A program made the position numbers and the translations under genes. 64,000 bases of DNA from Schistocephalus solidus. Lineage: Eukaryota; Platyhelminthes; Cestoda; Diphyllobothriidea; Diphyllobothriidae. The stretch is taken from positions 48,654 through 112,653 of the forward strand of contig WEDG01012179.1 of NCBI GenBank assembly GCA_017591395.1. The letters are read 5' to 3'. Of the stretch, positions 1-13,600 are shown piece after piece. Each line of letters begins with the position of its first letter. Position 1 is the first letter of the stretch. Under the pieces are notes generated by a model. That model was not told the origin of the DNA. It made no database searches and saw only the letters and a list, made by a program, of their open reading frames with translations.

Positions 1-415
1 TCCAACTCGAATCCATCATCAGAGCCAGTATCAGATACGGGTCTCTGTTTGGCCTCTCGGAGTGCGCGAATTCTGACGCTTTGCACGGGGTATAACAAAC
101 AATATGCAAAGCGCAAATGGATACTAACAGCGGTATGCCGTGACCCTACTTAGGGCTCCTCCGGCACAGCTTTACACGTACGCACCAGCGGCATTCTTTC
201 ATCTGACATTTTGAGGTGTATGGTGCTTACATCGCATCTGACCGTTCCCTGAAACCGGGATTCTCCGTGTGATTTTCGGCCAATCAGAGCCCGTAGAACC
301 GACCGATCAACTTCAAGGCCGATGTAGACATGTTCTAACCCAAGGAGTTCTTATGTCTACCCCGGTGACACTCGAACTTCTGCTCCGGTAGCACCCGATA
401 GGTGACTAGTCTCGT
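1..415 (-). mobile_element. Penelope-like element 3' fragment at the window edge
   Basis: Read on the minus strand, bases 1-45 encode PVSDTGSDDGFEL. This matches the C-terminal end of the Penelope-like copy at 59884-60070, which reads [20 protein letters not shown]. The plus-strand strings around 'cagatacgggt' in the two places are nearly the same. The rest of the segment is non-coding and only weakly similar. It probably continues past the left window edge. Confidence 0.45.
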
Positions 416-639
416 TGTCAATTCACCCCAACCTGGTCTCCATTCATTCTGTATAGGATTTTTTGCGCTCTATAACCGCGTTGAGCGTGTCCTTTTCCGA
501 ATCTGACTAAATTGTCGTATTGGCTTAAGTACGCCGATGACTGTAGTTGTACAGACAGGTAGACTATCAGAGCCGGGAAAGAATTAGACAGCAACTGTTT
601 CGGCTTTTGTCCAACCTTCAGCCAGTCTACCCCGACAGT

Positions 640-1030
640 TTGACCGTCCACCGTATGTCCACCGATGTCCACCGATGTCCACCGTATGCTCCACAGAAGG
701 GTGGTGCAGGGACGGTGACTTGCGCCTGAATTAGTTTTAAGTGATAGTAGCCTTGCGCTGTAGCTACCACACTCTCTCCTCCTCCCCCACCTGAGCCCGG
801 TGTCAAGACAGAGTCAAGAAGACCGGAGGCGGGAGAGGACGCAGGTGGCTGGCACGGCCGGGTCTCCTTAGCCCTAGCCGCCCCTAGGTGTGCCACCACA
901 CCTCACATGTTCGGTTTTGTTTAGCGGAGTGCCACCCGAATAACGCATGCCGTGCCCTGATGTGGCCCCCGTGTTAGTCCAACGCATCCACCACGTGGCC
1001 CGTTTAGGGGGCCAGCCAGTCAAACCCAAT
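640..1030 (+). repeat. Copy of the ~0.69 kb GC-rich dispersed repeat (partial)
   Basis: It contains the block 'ggtggtgcagggacggtgacttgcg', the Ser/Gly-rich stretch around 'ctctctcctcctcccccacctgag', and 'gtcaagacagagtcaagaagaccgg', as in the tandem copies at 62580-64000. Only the first third of the unit is present. After it comes a 52 bp module (961-1012) that recurs just before the copy at 56180. A local run of 10-11 bp repeats (tccaccgatg) lies at 650-687. Confidence 0.85.
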
Positions 1031-1866
1031 ATTGGGAACACGCGCATGTACCGTAAAGATAGTTAAACTGTAACGCCTACCCTATCAGTCAGCAGTTCAA
1101 GCAAAGCACATTCGTTTGGATTCCTAGAATTGACTTGAATAAGTCTGAAGCAATCACCGTGTTGATCTGCCGGAGTTAGTAGGAGCAGAACCTAGTTTAA
1201 TGGCCGTATTTTCAATGCAGCCGACGCGCAACCTGTATTTTCCCTTTATTTATGGCATTTCGGCTGGACCTGAGTGTGCTGCCTAAAAAAGAGACCTGTT
1301 TCAAGTGAGAATGTTTAATTGTCTTCTAGTCAATCGCCGACTAATTACTCCTCTAATATACTCTTTCCATGCCGTTGCGATTACTAAATCTGATATTTAT
1401 GACCAGTGTTAATACCCACTGTATTAATCGCTGACTGCTGTGCCTCGTGTATCAGGGGGTTTGAATCACATTAAGTGATATGGACGTCCGAGTGTTGGGG
1501 CCCTATTTCCAATTTAAGAATCAGAATAATCGAAATGAGGGTCGGAGACAAATACAGATGCACTGTATTACAATTTCAAATCAACTCCAATCTGGAGTAC
1601 ACACCAGTCAAGTGAAACATGCTAAATAGAATGAAGACAATGGTGCTTTGTCGAAATTTTCATGTTAACGACTGACAGAGTGTATTAATTTAAGTTGGAG
1701 GTCACGCCAAAAGGTCACTAATGACAAGAAATGTTACTTTCATTTCTGATTGTACAATAGTTCTATCTAGGTCTTTCTTCGTCCACAATTCACCCTGCTG
1801 TCTAGCATCTCGCCTTATTAAGCAAAAACGCTCCGAAAATGACCATTATATTTATGTTCCCCTTAG
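1031..1866. other. Intronic sequence, nothing recognised
   Basis: This AT-rich sequence precedes the first visible dynein exon. I see no dynein-like coding block, repeat copy or RNA gene in it. Confidence 0.6.
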
Positions 1867-2053
1867 GTAGTCCTTTGCGTGTCCTGCATTTTCTGGACTA
1901 GCGAAGTACAACAGGCAATCCTGGATGGCAAGCTTCCTGAACAGAAGGCGAAATGTGACAAACAGATTGACGACATTGTCGATCTTGTTCGTGGTCCGCT
2001 CACAAGTGGCGAGCGGCTCACCCTAGGCGCTTTAACTGTGCTTGATGTCCACG
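1867..2053 (+). CDS. DNAH: Dynein heavy chain exon 1 of window: linker/N2 region
   Basis: The exon starts after the acceptor ccttag and ends before gtatat in phase 1. It encodes a linker segment beginning [14 protein letters not shown] and ending [11 protein letters not shown], the conserved stretch shortly before AAA1 in axonemal heavy chains. No dynein-like exon is visible to its left, so the preceding intron is at least 1,866 bp or extends past the window edge. Confidence 0.9.
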
Positions 2054-5000
2054 GTATATTCAACTTAATTAGCTACTTGCCCTGGTTTAAATAGACCGTT
2101 CATACTTTATGTCGTTATTTTATTCTAGCCCGCGACGTCCTGGGGCACCTAGCGGAAGCCCAGGTCAATTCAATCACCTCTTTCGAGTGGCTGAGTCAAC
2201 TTCGTTATGTTTTCAGTGCCGAAAACAACAATGACGTTTACGTCCAGTTAATTACGACGGAGCTCTCTTACGGGTAGATTGTTTCGATCATTTCAAGCAA
2301 TGAATTTTTGTTTTGTTCGGTAATTCTTGGGGTTTAGTTTCACTGTATTTTTCTACACTTCAAATTACGTGAGTTTTAAAAGTTCCTCATACGCCGTTGT
2401 CCGTAAAGTGCTAGGAATTGTTGCTTCCCCTAAGATACTGTGGGCCAACTGTCAGCCGTTCACATTTCGATTAAGTAACTATGGCAAAACAGGCTTTTCT
2501 ACAGAAATAAAATGATTTTATTTATCCAATGACCACGTGCCTCTGAATGTACACGCAGAAGCGGATTATGACCTAGCAAAGTTAGTTGCTTTAAAAGGCT
2601 GCAGGCTTAATATTTCATAATGAAGAGCAAGTGAAGCATCAATTTATTTCAAAGTGTAAATTATGGCCATGGGAAATGGTTTCTAAGCTGTTGAAGGGTC
2701 ATTGACAAGGTCTGGTTAGGGGGGAATTCTTTGACTATGTAGAGCACTGCGAATGAGATATTCCTGGATATGGCAAGTAAAATTAGATCTGAGAGATCGA
2801 CGGTATGTTACGTTCTGATTTGGAAGTTTCGAGACAATTTGGCCAATGAAACAGGACGCAGTCATTCCAGAGGATTCGACATGGTGTGGTCCTGATAACT
2901 AAAAACGTTGCAAACGATAAAAAGAGGGCTTTCTTCCGTTGACCCTATCAGTTCTATGCCTGAAGTGACTGAATTCTCTTGATTTAACGAACGAGTTTAC
3001 TTTGAAATATTTTGTTGACTAGTAACCCAGAATCTGTCTACAAGATTCTGCACTTGGAAAGGGACGTCTGTTGTCCAGCCGACTTCTTCGAGCCCACAGC
3101 CGCATCACTCAATCCTGTCCTCCTCATTATCGATGAGTATTAAACAGAGTCACTGCGAGGATGATTACAACCAGCTGCACTTCGATCAACACCGTGTGTG
3201 TTGCTTAGCCCAGCAGATGGCCGCGAATTTCGTGTTAAGACATTTACAACAGTCAACTGCAAAGGTGCAAGCGTTCTACCGACAGATATCTGAGAACTTA
3301 TTTGTCCCCTGTTATTTGCAGCAGACGAGCTTATGGTTAGAAATTATGACCCCTTCCAGAACTGAGACTGTTAGCTGAATGTGTCAAGCAACTGTAAACA
3401 TATTAAAGTGGAGGAGGAGTGTCCTGGTCGTTTGCATCTTTTGCTCTGCCTCGTCCAGCCAAGCAGTACCAACTGAGGCGCCACACAAAAAACAATTTTA
3501 GGGGTTTACGCATTAAAGTTAGTAGTATCTTTCAAAATTTATATCAACGATTAGTGCCAACTGGTGACAGCATAATTTTTAATTCGCGGCTGTAATCAGC
3601 TTGAAAGTAGGGCCAGTTTAATTAAGCTCTTGTTAACACATAAACTTAGAGGTGATTTCTTTCTTTAAGATACGAATATCTCGGCAACAGTCCCCGGTTA
3701 GTCATTACACCGCTGACCGACAGATGCTACCGAACCTTAATGGGGGCTATAAAGTTGAATCTCGGCGGAGCACCGGAGGGACCCGCAGGAACCGGGAAGA
3801 CCGAGACATCTAAGGTATGTCAGCTCAAGATAGTATGTGTCTAACGAAGGGATCATTCTTCTGAACTAGCAACAGTTAACCAGTTGCTGCCATCGCCTAC
3901 GGCTCAAGTTATGGAAATTAGCAGTAAATCCTTGGGAACTTGAAAAAAATATAGTTCTTTAATTGAACATAACGGGGGAATCAGCACGCTTTTAATTGTG
4001 ATTTGACGAATTAGCAATAATCCTTAAGCAATTGCTGGGCATCAAAGTAAGTCACGATTAATTAGGCCAAAAACTGACAGTGTTGCTAGTATCATAGCCT
4101 AGAGTGAGAGAGGGAGAGAGAGAGAGAGAGAGAGAGAGAATAAGGCCAGTCCTGAGATGTCGTTTCTCCCTATTAACACATCTGATGCCTTTGTATTCTG
4201 ATGACGTGAAAATCCTTGTGGATTGGAAGACTGTCGATGGAAAAGTAACTAGTTCGTAACTAGTTCGAAAGTTATTAGTTCGTCATCTACAACAAGTGGC
4301 AAACCCTTCGTGACTCCTACTCAATGCAGTTTTTCAGTTGGGTGCAATTCGAGGTCCAATGGAGACTGGCTTGCGCAGGTTAGGAGTCTACGCACTTATT
4401 ACATGCGTAGAGGTTGACTTCGCGTCGTCAGCCCCAGCGTCAGTCATCCTGATCTTGCCTTGCCAGTGCAGCGTGGAAAGTGTAGCAAATGGAGTAGGGT
4501 AGCTGCAGCGCAACCTGGTGTTCCTCCCCCAACCAGTGGTGATCTTCACCGAATACGTTGGACGAACTATTGCCAGCTACCGACAAAGAGAATTCCGTTC
4601 GCGCATCTAGACGCAGACGTCGCGCTTGCTCAACTGCTGTGCATCCTTGCGCAAAAGCTGGAAAAGGTTTCCGTTTATGTCGTTCTAAACACAAAAATTC
4701 AGTCCAAACCCTACTTCTGTGAAACCAATTGAAAATATCTCAACTGTGAAAAGGACCTTAAGCCGTTCAGGTCACTTCACCATATACTCTCTATGAATAT
4801 GTAAATGTTTTAGAAAGTTCCATGACCAATTCGTTTAGTCATGCAGTAGTAACCCTATTCTTGACTTCAGTTTTAGTTTTCTACATCCCAGTTTATACCT
4901 GACTTTGACGTTTACTGATCGTAAAGTGAAGTTTGGCAGGGTTTGCTTGCTGTGGAGCATAATCTTAGGCGAAGCTCACTAAGTTCTGCTAAGAACGTTA

Positions 5001-8000
5001 GCTAAGCAGGCAACTTACTATGTCGTGCAATTTTAGAAACAACCAAGTATATTTTGATATAGACCACAGAAAAAGGAAAATGATGCAGCCAGTCTGTCTC
5101 AGGGCGTAAACTTTCGTTTTGTTAATTTCGTATTTCTATCGTCTGTATCAGCAAATGATAAAGTGTTGTTTACATTTTGGAACCTCTCAAGTTGCCTGAC
5201 GGGCTACCATACTTATCAGAACCTAGTGGGCTTTATTAAGAATTTTTTGATGACTAATGAGACTTTGTGATTTTTATTTGACATTTAACTCATGGAAAGT
5301 GCCGGATGTGCAATTTTGTCGTTGGCTGAATAAGCATTCCCAAGAAAAACTGCTCCTAATTTTCTTTTTCATCCTCTCTCTCTCCTCACTCAGCACTGAG
5401 TGGAAGTGTGACGTTTACCAGGATTGGGAGAATAAATAAAGCCCATATTCTGCACACAACATTTGTGCATTAAAGGATCACGAGCTTGGCATGACTACTT
5501 CGCAGTTTATGGAAACTATCAATAGTACTGAATTAAATTCCATCTGTTTGTATTCGCCACAGGATCTGGCCAAAGCTGTCGCCAAACAGTGCGTAGTCTT
5601 CAATTGCTCCGATGGTCTGGATTACAGGGCAATGGGCAAGTTCTTCAAGGGTCTCGCTCAGGCCGGTGCTTGGGCCTGCTTCGACGAATTTAATAGAATT
5701 GAATTGGAAGTGTTATCTGTGGTAGCCCAGCAAATTCTATGCATCCAGATTGCCATTGCGCAGAAATTGAAGCGCTTTGTTTTTGAGGGAACAGAACTAT
5801 CTCTAAATCCAACCTGCACCATCTTCATCACCATGAATCCGGGTTACGCTGGTCGACAGGAGTTGCCTGACAACTTAAAGGTATTCTGTGTTTGTGCACT
5901 GAACTCCACACAGAAAATGTTCATAAATAATTTGAAAACCTTCGCTTTCGCATGCCCTTAGACTTTTCGGGTCATTTAATTAGACACTCACTCGGAAAGT
6001 ACACAAAGTGACAGGCTGTATGAGTCACCAGGCGAACTATAAAGTGGAAAAGGTCTGACTATTGAAACTTCCTTTACATGTCTATATCCCAGCACAGATT
6101 TTTGAAACCTCCAAATATTGTCTGAACTACCTGTGTACTCTTCAGTGCGGTGTCCACAGTGACTGCAAAGACTGCACTTACGTCGCAAGTAGGACACATA
6201 CTGTGTGAAGACAATTCTGTTGTAAAATTGAAAACTTAATGCTGCTAAATTTATTTACCTCACGTGCCCCGGTATGTTTTTCCGACCAAGTTGGTGTCAG
6301 CTAATGCACATGTTCTGAGTATGCATGAGAACATGCACCCTTGTTTAGGAGTGCATTATTATCACGTATTCAGATCAAATTATATTTTTAAGGAGGTTTC
6401 CGAGAACTTGCATGGCAATATGAGGGTGAGAATTGGTCCGGTGCTTCAAACTTTTCACTCCTACTTCATGCGCCCTCTTCATCCAAATCAATTTGATTTG
6501 TGGCTTCCCCTTATTCTCGTTTTGCCATCCTCTTAGACACAATATAGGAATGGCTTCAAAAGTCACCTCACCTATTGGCCTTCGAGGAAAGTTCAGTGGC
6601 CTTTGGGATGCCGTGCTTTGAAGTAACGCCTCGTTCAGACCTGTGCTTGGTTTCACCTAAAAGATATTTAAACTTAGTCTATTGGTAACAAACAAACCCT
6701 TGAGCTTTTGTAGTTCTTCTGCTCGTGATCAAACTCAGGGGATCATAAGAAAGTACTTTATGTGGAAACATCACAAAAACACAATTCCAACAAGTTTTGA
6801 AGAAAAAACATGGTCACGGAAATAATCATTTCTGGTTTATTTGTCGCCATCAGTTGGGAATATTTCGATATCAGATTTTCTGCCAACATTTTTCGCCCAT
6901 GTCAAGAGGTATTCAATTAACACTGCCACTATTTACGTCATGTCAAATGAGATCAGGAACCTTTACTCATATATAATAGTGACATGTGCCACCCTGTCCT
7001 AGTTTCAGAACAGATGTAGACTAGGGTTCGAATCTCTTATGAACAGCCCATTATTTAGATAGCACTGGATTATGGTAGCAAATCTGCCAAAAATGGCCAG
7101 TCCAGTCCAGCCTCATCCCCATCTTTTTCGATAAAATCATCTCACATGCTGATTCTCAGTGATCATGCAACAACCAGTGTAGACGATAGACTCTGGGCTC
7201 CAAAGCAAGGCAGAAAGTGCTATCGACGTAAGCTTGACCAAATCTTTCGTGGCTTTGGATTCTGTGATCCCAGTAGCCAGTTTTTCCGGTGTTATTGGAA
7301 TGAGCGAACTGGAAACGAAATTTCCGTCATTTGAAATGCGTGATGAAACAACAGCAGGCACTCTGCTAAATCACAATCAAAATAATTTAGAAAAAGTGTC
7401 CCAGAATCAACATCAACAATCTCAGGGATGAAAGTTAAATACGACCTCGGTCTTCTTCAAGAGTAGGAGACGGTGAGTCGCATTAAATTGTCAAAGCCTA
7501 TAGAATATGGAAGGCTCGGTCAAACTTTGGACACGACCCTTAATAATCATTTTTGAAACTGAAGTGCAGGCTGAACCTCCCGTCTGCTTTCTTCACGCGA
7601 CGGGTAGTAAAACAATGGAATGATCTCTTGCAATCAGCCGTGGAGGCGACGTCCTCCAGATCTTCAAGAAATGCGTGGATATTTGTATATTGCCATTCTT
7701 TTCCCATGACATTATAAATCCGAACTAACTTCCTTGTCAACTCTAGGGAGAGTTTTTTTAAAAGACAATGCTACTTAAATTTTGTTTATACTATCTTAGT
7801 AGTGGTAATGATTAAAGATGCTTGTACAGATTTATCTAACGCATTGGCATGTTAAAAATAGGCTTTTTAAAAGCAAGGTTTATTACCCTCGCCAAATAAA
7901 GTAAAATAAACTAAACTGAAATTTCCACGCTAAAATCAGGACAAATCAGTGCACGCCACTTTCACATAAAGTTTTTGTTGCGGCTAGAATCTTCTGTTGA

Positions 8001-10544
8001 GGTCAGTCTTAGTATCTTAGTTTCGTGTAAAGAGCCCGGGTGATTTTTAGTATGTGAACGACTTTGCCCGTCGAAAAGAACTGACCAAATGGATAGCTAA
8101 AACAGTTAACTACCTCGATATGGAAAAGGCAGTACTAATAGAGTTCATTTCACGCCCAAAGAAAGGTGGATAATTCAGTTACGAGAAAAACCTAATCGAA
8201 AGATCCTAATACCTGTGTAGTCCGGGCAGCCTTTAGTTAGGTTTAGGGAAATTATGATTCACGGGAGACCACTGAGTGACCGTAGGCTAACCAGCCACCA
8301 CGATTGCTGAAACTGGTTAAGGTAAATAGTAAATAGTAATCGTAGGTGAACTAGGAAAGACCCTTGTTTGCCATCATAATTAGGCAGGCATTTCAGTTAG
8401 TTGACTTATCAACAAGTACAACTGACAGAGAATTTTCACAGGAAGTTTACTGATTCGGATAGTCATGCCAAGGGAAGCTCGTTCAGTATATTCAAAAGCA
8501 TGCTTTAACTCGCCTAAGCGGGTCAAAAGTGACTGAAGAAGTTTGAAACATTGTTTTGGAACACTGCACAGAGTAAATGGTTAGTGGGTCTGCAATTTGT
8601 GTGGCCGGAAGTTGCACTGATTATTGGTTGTTCCATTGCTCACTTGTTTTTCGACGCGGTCGCCTAATCTATACGCCCCTACCCGCTTGAACGTTGTATT
8701 ATCTGAGAGAAGCCTCGATATCGGGTTTCATTCATTCGACTTGAATGTCTAGTCGGTTAAGGCATATACTTGAGGTTGCTTCGATCTGAGGTTAAAAATG
8801 GCAGGAAAACAATACACTAAGTGATTTCGCTTACGCTAATTAAAGAAAGGCACACCATCCGATACTCCAACTAACAAGTACACCTGTCTTCGAAATTATA
8901 TGCTAAAAAGTCCCTTCTTTAAAAATTGGACAACGTACTTTTAATAAGTAAATATTTTTTAATCACCTCCCTTGCTATCTCATTATTCTAGGTGCTCTTC
9001 AGAGCAGTGGCAATGATGGTGCCTGACTATGCATTGATAGGCGAAATTTCGCTTTATTCTATGGGTTTCGTCCATGCTAAAACGTAAGTTATAATTTTAT
9101 GGTAAAAATGACGTGTTTCTTTTGGTGTTTAGCATTTTATGAGATTTGAATGAATTCTAGTTTTGCTTATAGGAGTATTGTTGCTGGCGCTCACTGGTCT
9201 GATGGATACTGACTCCAAAGTAGGTACACTGATGTGCGCCTAAGCTCATTACCAGTTGACCGGGGGGCTTGTACGGACTGCTGAATCTTGAAGATGAGAA
9301 GCGACAGCGAGATGAATCCAGGGAAATCCTTCCTCATGACTAATCTGCACATTCATCACTAGTAATAAATATGATGCGCTCGAGTCTTTCAGGATCTGTT
9401 AAATTTCTGACTCGACCATATCTGATGCTGTCGCTGATGATGGGCCGATACTGAATCCAAAACCTTAGGGCGTTGCCTATAACCCTCACCAAATAAGCTA
9501 AATAAAGTTCTTATCCCAGCAATCGCGTCTACTTCTTCTCACTTTTAAGACAGTCAACCGATTTCGGGCTGCTTCCCTGGAACAAGTGTCAGGCTGTAAT
9601 CGTCCCTTTATAGTGTACTTGTATGGCACGCCCACTTTTATGACAGCTGCAACTGCCTGAAGGAAGCCTGGTACTGTGATGTCAAGAGCAAAGTCGGGTT
9701 GAGTAAGCAAAGGCAGGCTTTTTAGCTTTTTCAGTCACTCTGTCCACTTTCAACTCCGGCCGTCTCAACACTGTTCTGTCATTGGAATGCGTCGGATGCG
9801 AGGAGAGGAATTGAGGCAGGTGCATTGTTAGCCTGTTTCACTACAAGAAAATGCATGTGCAGTTCAAGGCTGCGCCCACCCCTAAGGATAGCAGTTAAAC
9901 TCGACACTTGCGATGGTCGAATTATCAGATAATTCTGTGTACACGGCAGTGGTGTTACCTTCCACCAGTTTGTCAATATAAAAAATGTGGGTCTTGATAG
10001 CTTCCTGTCTGGCCGGTAATGCAGCCACCGACATTTGGATTTCAACCTGTTTCGATAAACAATACCATAAAGGTAGGGGTAGATGAATGTTCCTTTCTTA
10101 TTTTTTGTCATCAACCAAACATATTCCATTCTGAAATGAGCAAATCTCAGATTTCAATCCTGTCTGTCTTCCGAGATATACCAACTATTTGGCCAAATTG
10201 GCTGGAGAGATTTAATAGTTTAAAATTATTGATCACCTGTCTTCTGACATTCTTATTTGAATCAAGAAAACCCTAGATGGTTTTCCCTTCTCATTAGGGA
10301 CAACTCACCCTGCTTACAAAACAAGCAAAAGACCACTAACAATAGTCAAACAGTGCAATAAAAAGGGTGGGCTCCCTTTTCACTAGGAAGTACGCACCCT
10401 TTAATCAGCCATATAATACGCTTACCGAGTCGACCTTTATCTGTATTCCCAAATTTACCTAGTCTCTGCCAGAAACAGCTGTTTTCACGCAATTAGGTAC
10501 GGAAGAGGTCTGACAAAGAATAGGTTTGTGTTATACAAAACGCA

Positions 10545-10602
<58 letters not shown>

Positions 10603-13600
10603 AGTGTGTGGCTCACCGATCTGCTTAAGGAACATTTATGTTCCGTTGTGCCCTGGAACTCAGACTAGAGTACTCACAGGCAGTCGCATAGCGACGTGTA
10701 GCATATATTGATAATGTGGAACCGACAAAGACAAGGGAGACCGGAATGGCCATTTCTGGCTTATTAGCCGTCATCAGCCAGTCATACCCAATCCCAAGTG
10801 TGGAACACCTGGGATTCGAACCCGCGACCTTTGGTATTTGAGTCGAACGCTCTACCATTGAGCCACGGGCTCGTTGCTTTGTCGGTTGCGATCGGGAATA
10901 TGATGATAGTGTGTGGCTCACCGATCTGCTTAAGGAACATTTATGTTCCGTTGTGCCCTGGAACTCAGACTAGAGTACTCACAGGCAGTCGCATAGCGAC
11001 GTGTAGCATATATTGATAATGTGGAACCGACAAAGACAAGGGAGACCGGAATGGCCATTTCTGGCTTATTAGCCGTCATCAGCCAGTCATACCCAATCCC
11101 AAGTGTGGAACACCTGGGATTCGAACCCGCGACCTTTGGTATTTGAGTCGAACGCTCTACCATTGAGCCACGGGCTCGTTGCTTTGTCGGTTGCGATCGG
11201 GAATATGATGATAGTGTGTGGCTCACCGATCTGCTTAAGGAACATTTATGTTCCGTTGTGCCCTGGAACTCAGACTAGAGTACTCACAGGCAGTCGCGTA
11301 GCGACGTGTAGCATATATTGATAATGTGGAACCGACAAAGACAAGGGAGACCGGAATGGCCATTTCTGGCTTATTAGCCGTCATCAGCCAGTCATACCCA
11401 ATCCCAAGTGTGGAACACCTGGGATTCGAACCCGCGACCTTTGGTATTTGAGTCGAACGCTCTACCATTGAGCCACGGGCTCGTTGCTTTGTCGGTTGCG
11501 ATCGGGAATATGATGATAGTGTGTGGCTCACCGATCTGCTTAAGGAACATTTATGTTCCGTTGTGCCCTGGAACTCAGACTAGAGTACTCACAGGCAGTC
11601 GCATAGCGACGTGTAGCATATGAGGGAATTGAACCGACAAAGACAAGGGAGACCAGAATGGCCGTTTCTGGCTTATTAGCCGTCATCAGCCAGTCACACC
11701 CAATCCCAAGTGGTGCACACCTGGGATTTGAACCCGCGACCTTTGGTTTTTGAGTCGAACGCTCTTCCATTGAGCCACGGGCTCGTTGTTTTGTCGGTTG
11801 TGATCGGGAATATGATGATAGTGTGGGGCTTACCGATCTGCTTAAGGAACATGTATGTTCCGTTGTGCCCTGGAACTCAGACTAGAGCCGTCGCAGGCGG
11901 TCGCATAGTGACGTGTAACATATGATGGAATGGAACCGACAAAGACAAGGGAGACCGGAAGTGCTCTAGTCCGAGCTCCAGGGCATAACGGAACATACAT
12001 GTTCCTTAAGCAGATCGGTGAGTCCCATATTATCATCATATTCCCGATCACAACCGACAAAACAACGAGCCCGTGGCTCAATGGTAGAGCGTTCGACTCA
12101 AATACCAAAGGTCGCGGGTTCGAAACCCAGGTGTGCACCACTTGGGATTGGGTATGACTGGCTGATGACGGCTAATAAGCCAGAAATGGCCATTCTGGTC
12201 TCCCTTGTCTTTGTCGGTTCCATTCCATATATATATATATATAATACAGCCTTGATTCAAATGTTTTAAATAGGGCTGCAAACCGTAAAAAATTCGATAA
12301 TTGTGCCAGGCTTACAAAGAGAAATATATTATGGATTATGTGGCCCGGTTAGATCTCTCTACTCCCACCCACAGGCCTTGAAAAATAAGATTCAGCAACA
12401 GGCCAGTAGCTTCGATGTTGCGCTTAGCCTAAGTTATGCCTCCTTGACTCTATTATAGCTTATTGGCCCTCAGTTCTCCTTGAAGTTGCCAGTTTTCTTT
12501 TAGATCTCCAGGATTTTTGTGTTCTTTATTTGAAGTATGCTTAACCGACTGGGGAAATCGGTCAGGACTCTTTTTAAGCATCTTTTCAATTTCTTAAAAT
12601 TCTTTTGATTATCGCCCATTTACTTCTCAAAAATTAACTGAGCCTGCGAATTTTTGTACGTTGCTTGCGGCATCCAGTAGCCTTCGTGACACGGACGGCT
12701 GTCAGCTGAAAGGTCGTATGGACCAAAATTTTAACTGAAGGCGGACAATGAAAGCAACGATACCTCCTTCCAATGTGACCTCTCACGTGGAGGAATTATA
12801 ATTTAAAGCGAAGTCTGGCTCTCTTGTGCGTGTGGTGACGAGCTCATGCTGAGCAGATGCGGTTTTCTGGTTTGGCTTTGCCAGTTACTGCGTTTACTCC
12901 CATACCTAATTATTCTAAGCTTGGCTTGCTCCTGTAATGTAGTAGATATTGGAGGAGAGCGTAAGGTAGATGCTTCGATAGTCTGCTGTACTATGAACAA
13001 GGTTCTGCGTTAATCGTGATTACTACGTCTTTAAGAGTTCTTTGGTCGCCATCGCCTACTATGGCAGGACTATCATCAGCGCACATGCAGTCCTAGGATA
13101 ATGGACTTAAGTTATTCTTGGCATCCATCATCCAGCTATATGCACTCACGATGTTAGAAGAGATCCGGCCCCTCTTAAAATTACTTTCTTTGCTTATAGT
13201 AACATTCGACTTGTCAATGATGACACCCGCATCTGCAACAAAGTCTGAAGAAGAATACAGTAGAATTTCCACCTATGGCCCTTATCTTCAAATGCTAAAG
13301 AGTGGTAATAGAGGATCGGCCAAAACCCAAAAGTACGACGCAATCTACCCCATTTACCGGTGAAGTCCATTATGATGCGTTGACTGGTTGGACGAGTTTA
13401 CAAAATAACATATAAGGATTTTTGAAAAATTATGCAGAATCCCTCATTCACAAAGGGAATATAAGGATGTTTATTGGTATTGAGCCCAAGAATGGAAGAC
13501 AACTAATACGTTCGTCCCCTAAAAGCAAGGAAGTTTCTGACTTAATGGACCAATCTGCGCGGTGCCTTCTCTCACTAACCATTTGACTCCACACCCAGCC

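Noticed and set aside
3133..3378. 81-codon plus-strand frame in intron 2
   Set aside because: No known motif and no acceptor/donor pair compatible with the dynein phase at this place.
12071..12141. tRNA-like module considered as a functional tRNA gene
   Set aside because: The anticodon stem does not pair and no 3' acceptor strand matches; the same module recurs in every repeat unit, so it is a SINE head.
10601..12225. Regular repeats considered as a CRISPR array
   Set aside because: The repeated unit is about 305 bp with no spacers and contains a tRNA-like Pol III module; the host is a eukaryote.
10625..12281. Repeated open frames of 60-100 codons on both strands of the SINE arrays
   Set aside because: They follow the repeat, run through tRNA-like sequence, and shift or break between copies; no protein function implied.
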